From Clostridiales bacterium (GTDB lineage Bacteria; Bacillota; Clostridia; Lachnospirales; Lachnospiraceae), in assembly GCA_019418195.1 (NCBI GenBank), contig DYCJ01000166.1:1-5675 (forward strand): a DNA stretch of 5,675 nucleotides, written 5' to 3'. Each line of letters starts with the position of its first letter. The stretch's first letter is position 1. The notes beneath the pieces were generated by a model, which saw nothing but the letters and a program-made list of their open reading frames with translations, was not told the DNA's origin and made no database searches. Positions 4,750 to 5,675 of the stretch are shown here, one piece after another. The translations under genes were made by a program, and so were the position numbers.

Positions 4750-5622
4750 ATGCCGCGGACCGCGATCATGGCAGACAGCAACTGCGGAATCATGCCTGCA
4801 GAAGAGGCTGATTACGGAATTCACATTCTGCCCATGCCCATTATTATAGATGGGAAAACTTATTTCGAGGGAATCGATATCACCATGGAGGAATTCTACG
4901 GGAAACAGACTTCCGGTTCTGTTATCACGACATCCCAGCCCTCTCCGGGTGACGTGACTGACATGTGGGACCGCCTTCTCAGAACATATGATGAGATTGT
5001 ATTTATCCCTATGTCCTCCGGACTGAGCAACACATGCCAGACTTCGCTTCTGCTCGCTGATGACGAGCCATATAAAGGCCGGGTATTCGTGGTCGACAAC
5101 CACCGTATCTCGGTTACACAGGCACTGGCTGTTCTGGATGCAAAGACATTGGCCGATGAAGGAAAAACTGCATGTGAGATCAAAGACATTCTTGAAAAAG
5201 AAGCGATGGATGCTACGATCTATATCGCAGTAGACACACTGGAATACCTGAAAAAGGGCGGGCGCATCACAGCCGCAGCCGCAGCTCTGGGAACGATCCT
5301 GAAGCTGAAACCTGTCCTTACGATACAGGGCGACAAACTGGATTCTTACGCTAAAGCACGTGGCATGAAATCCGCGTTCCGCGTCATGCTGGAAGCTGTA
5401 AAGTCAGATATCACTTCCAGATTCTCCCACCTGCGGGAACAGGGGGTTCTGAAAGTCGGCATCGCCAATACAATGATGGATTCTGATAAACTGGAAGAAT
5501 TTAAAGATGAGATGCGAAAGAACTTTCCTGATATGGAACTTGTATATTTTCCGCTCACGATGAGCATAGGGACACATGTAGGACCGGGCGGCCTCGGAAT
5601 CGGAGCAGTACGGAGCAGATAA
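4750..5622 (+). CDS. DegV-family fatty-acid-binding protein (FakB-like)
   Basis: The 290-residue cytosolic protein is a complete DegV fold. Characterised members (FakB) hold a fatty acid for phosphorylation by the kinase FakA, feeding acyl-phosphate into phospholipid synthesis. Visible signs, in order: DSNCGI near 9-14 (the usual 'DS..dl' start); TTSQPS at 60-65, the conserved carboxylate-binding region; MSSGLSNT at 88-95; DTLEYLKKGGRI at 162-173, the family's best-known motif; and GTHVGPGGLGIG at 274-285, bearing the C-terminal His276. Length is normal for the family. The ATG at 4750 is preceded by AGGAGGGG at 4737-4744. Promoters with a candidate TetR operator lie upstream, next to the divergent tetR, suggesting ligand-responsive control. 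No fakA is in view, and Firmicutes often carry several DegV paralogues. The acyl-chain preference cannot be read here. The final GAVRSR replaces the usual hydrophobic/Lys ending but is close to the expected end. Confidence 0.93.
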   Translation: MPRTAIMADSNCGIMPAEEADYGIHILPMPIIIDGKTYFEGIDITMEEFYGKQTSGSVITTSQPSPGDVTDMWDRLLRTYDEIVFIPMSSGLSNTCQTSLLLADDEPYKGRVFVVDNHRISVTQALAVLDAKTLADEGKTACEIKDILEKEAMDATIYIAVDTLEYLKKGGRITAAAAALGTILKLKPVLTIQGDKLDSYAKARGMKSAFRVMLEAVKSDITSRFSHLREQGVLKVGIANTMMDSDKLEEFKDEMRKNFPDMELVYFPLTMSIGTHVGPGGLGIGAVRSR

Positions 5623-5648
5623 ATTCGTATTTGTCGGAGAGACATCCT

Positions 5649-5675
5649 ATGATAAAGCGCCCGAAAATCAATCGG
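5649..5675 (+). CDS. Possible start of a downstream gene, cut by the window edge
   Basis: An ATG at 5649 opens a frame (MIKRPKINR) that runs off the end of the window. GGAGAG at 5636-5641 lies 7 nt before it, and the degV stop is 26 nt upstream, so it could be a second gene of a degV operon. Only nine codons are visible and no product can be named. A different frame is also open to the edge, so this is a weak call. Confidence 0.25.

Noticed and set aside
1..5675. CRISPR array, insertion sequence or transposon ends
   Set aside because: No regularly spaced direct repeats, transposase-like protein or terminal inverted repeats were visible; the only long inverted repeat is the promoter operator at 3158-3209.

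Overview
The window looks like chromosomal DNA of a low-to-mid GC Firmicute, most likely a Clostridia/Lachnospiraceae gut bacterium. The clues are strong AGGAGG-type ribosome binding sites, consensus SigA-type promoters, a type I dihydroorotase, a DegV/FakB protein, a PadR regulator paired with an N-terminally HAAS-like membrane protein, and a Hol44-like small holin. The family placement is inference from protein style, not a database match.

Layout. At the left edge, 6-55 is a strong terminator of a gene outside the window. It is followed by a promoter (82-111) and a free-standing pyrC (147-1409, +). pyrC converges with a 4-bp gap on a minus-strand operon: padR (2812-3144) then a SEDS-family (FtsW/RodA/SpoVE-like) membrane protein (1414-2796). 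The pyrC terminator (1438-1470) lies inside the 3' coding end of the SEDS gene. Next come tRNA-Leu(CAG) (3306-3389, +) with its own promoter and terminator, a lone three-helix phage-type holin (3504-3797, -) with its own terminator, and tRNA-Val(CAC) (3906-3979, +). A TetR-family repressor gene (4004-4594, -) is divergent from a degV/fakB-type fatty-acid-binding protein gene (4750-5622, +). The last 53 bases may hold the start of another gene.

The most interesting part is the padR-SEDS module. A perfect 20-bp inverted repeat (3158-3209) overlaps a consensus TTGACA-17-TATAAT promoter. One arm fills the -35/-10 spacer and reaches the -10, and the other lies in the first bases of the transcript. 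Each arm is itself a near-palindrome, and the two centres are 33 bp apart, about three helical turns. This is the layout expected for an autoregulated PadR repressor. The gene it controls joins a roughly 75-residue soluble helical domain to a ten-helix SEDS core that keeps the catalytic-type Asp (LPELSDF) but has a degenerate QPSE region. It is therefore plausibly a conditionally induced, non-canonical peptidoglycan polymerase or lipid-II-handling protein.

A second regulatory unit is tetR-degV. A 20-bp near-palindrome (4678-4697) with core TAACA-CC-TGTTA spans the predicted transcription start of degV and touches both of its candidate -10 boxes. This suggests that the divergent TetR protein represses degV. 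The holin between the two tRNA genes has no endolysin or other phage gene beside it and may be a phage remnant or a domesticated gene.
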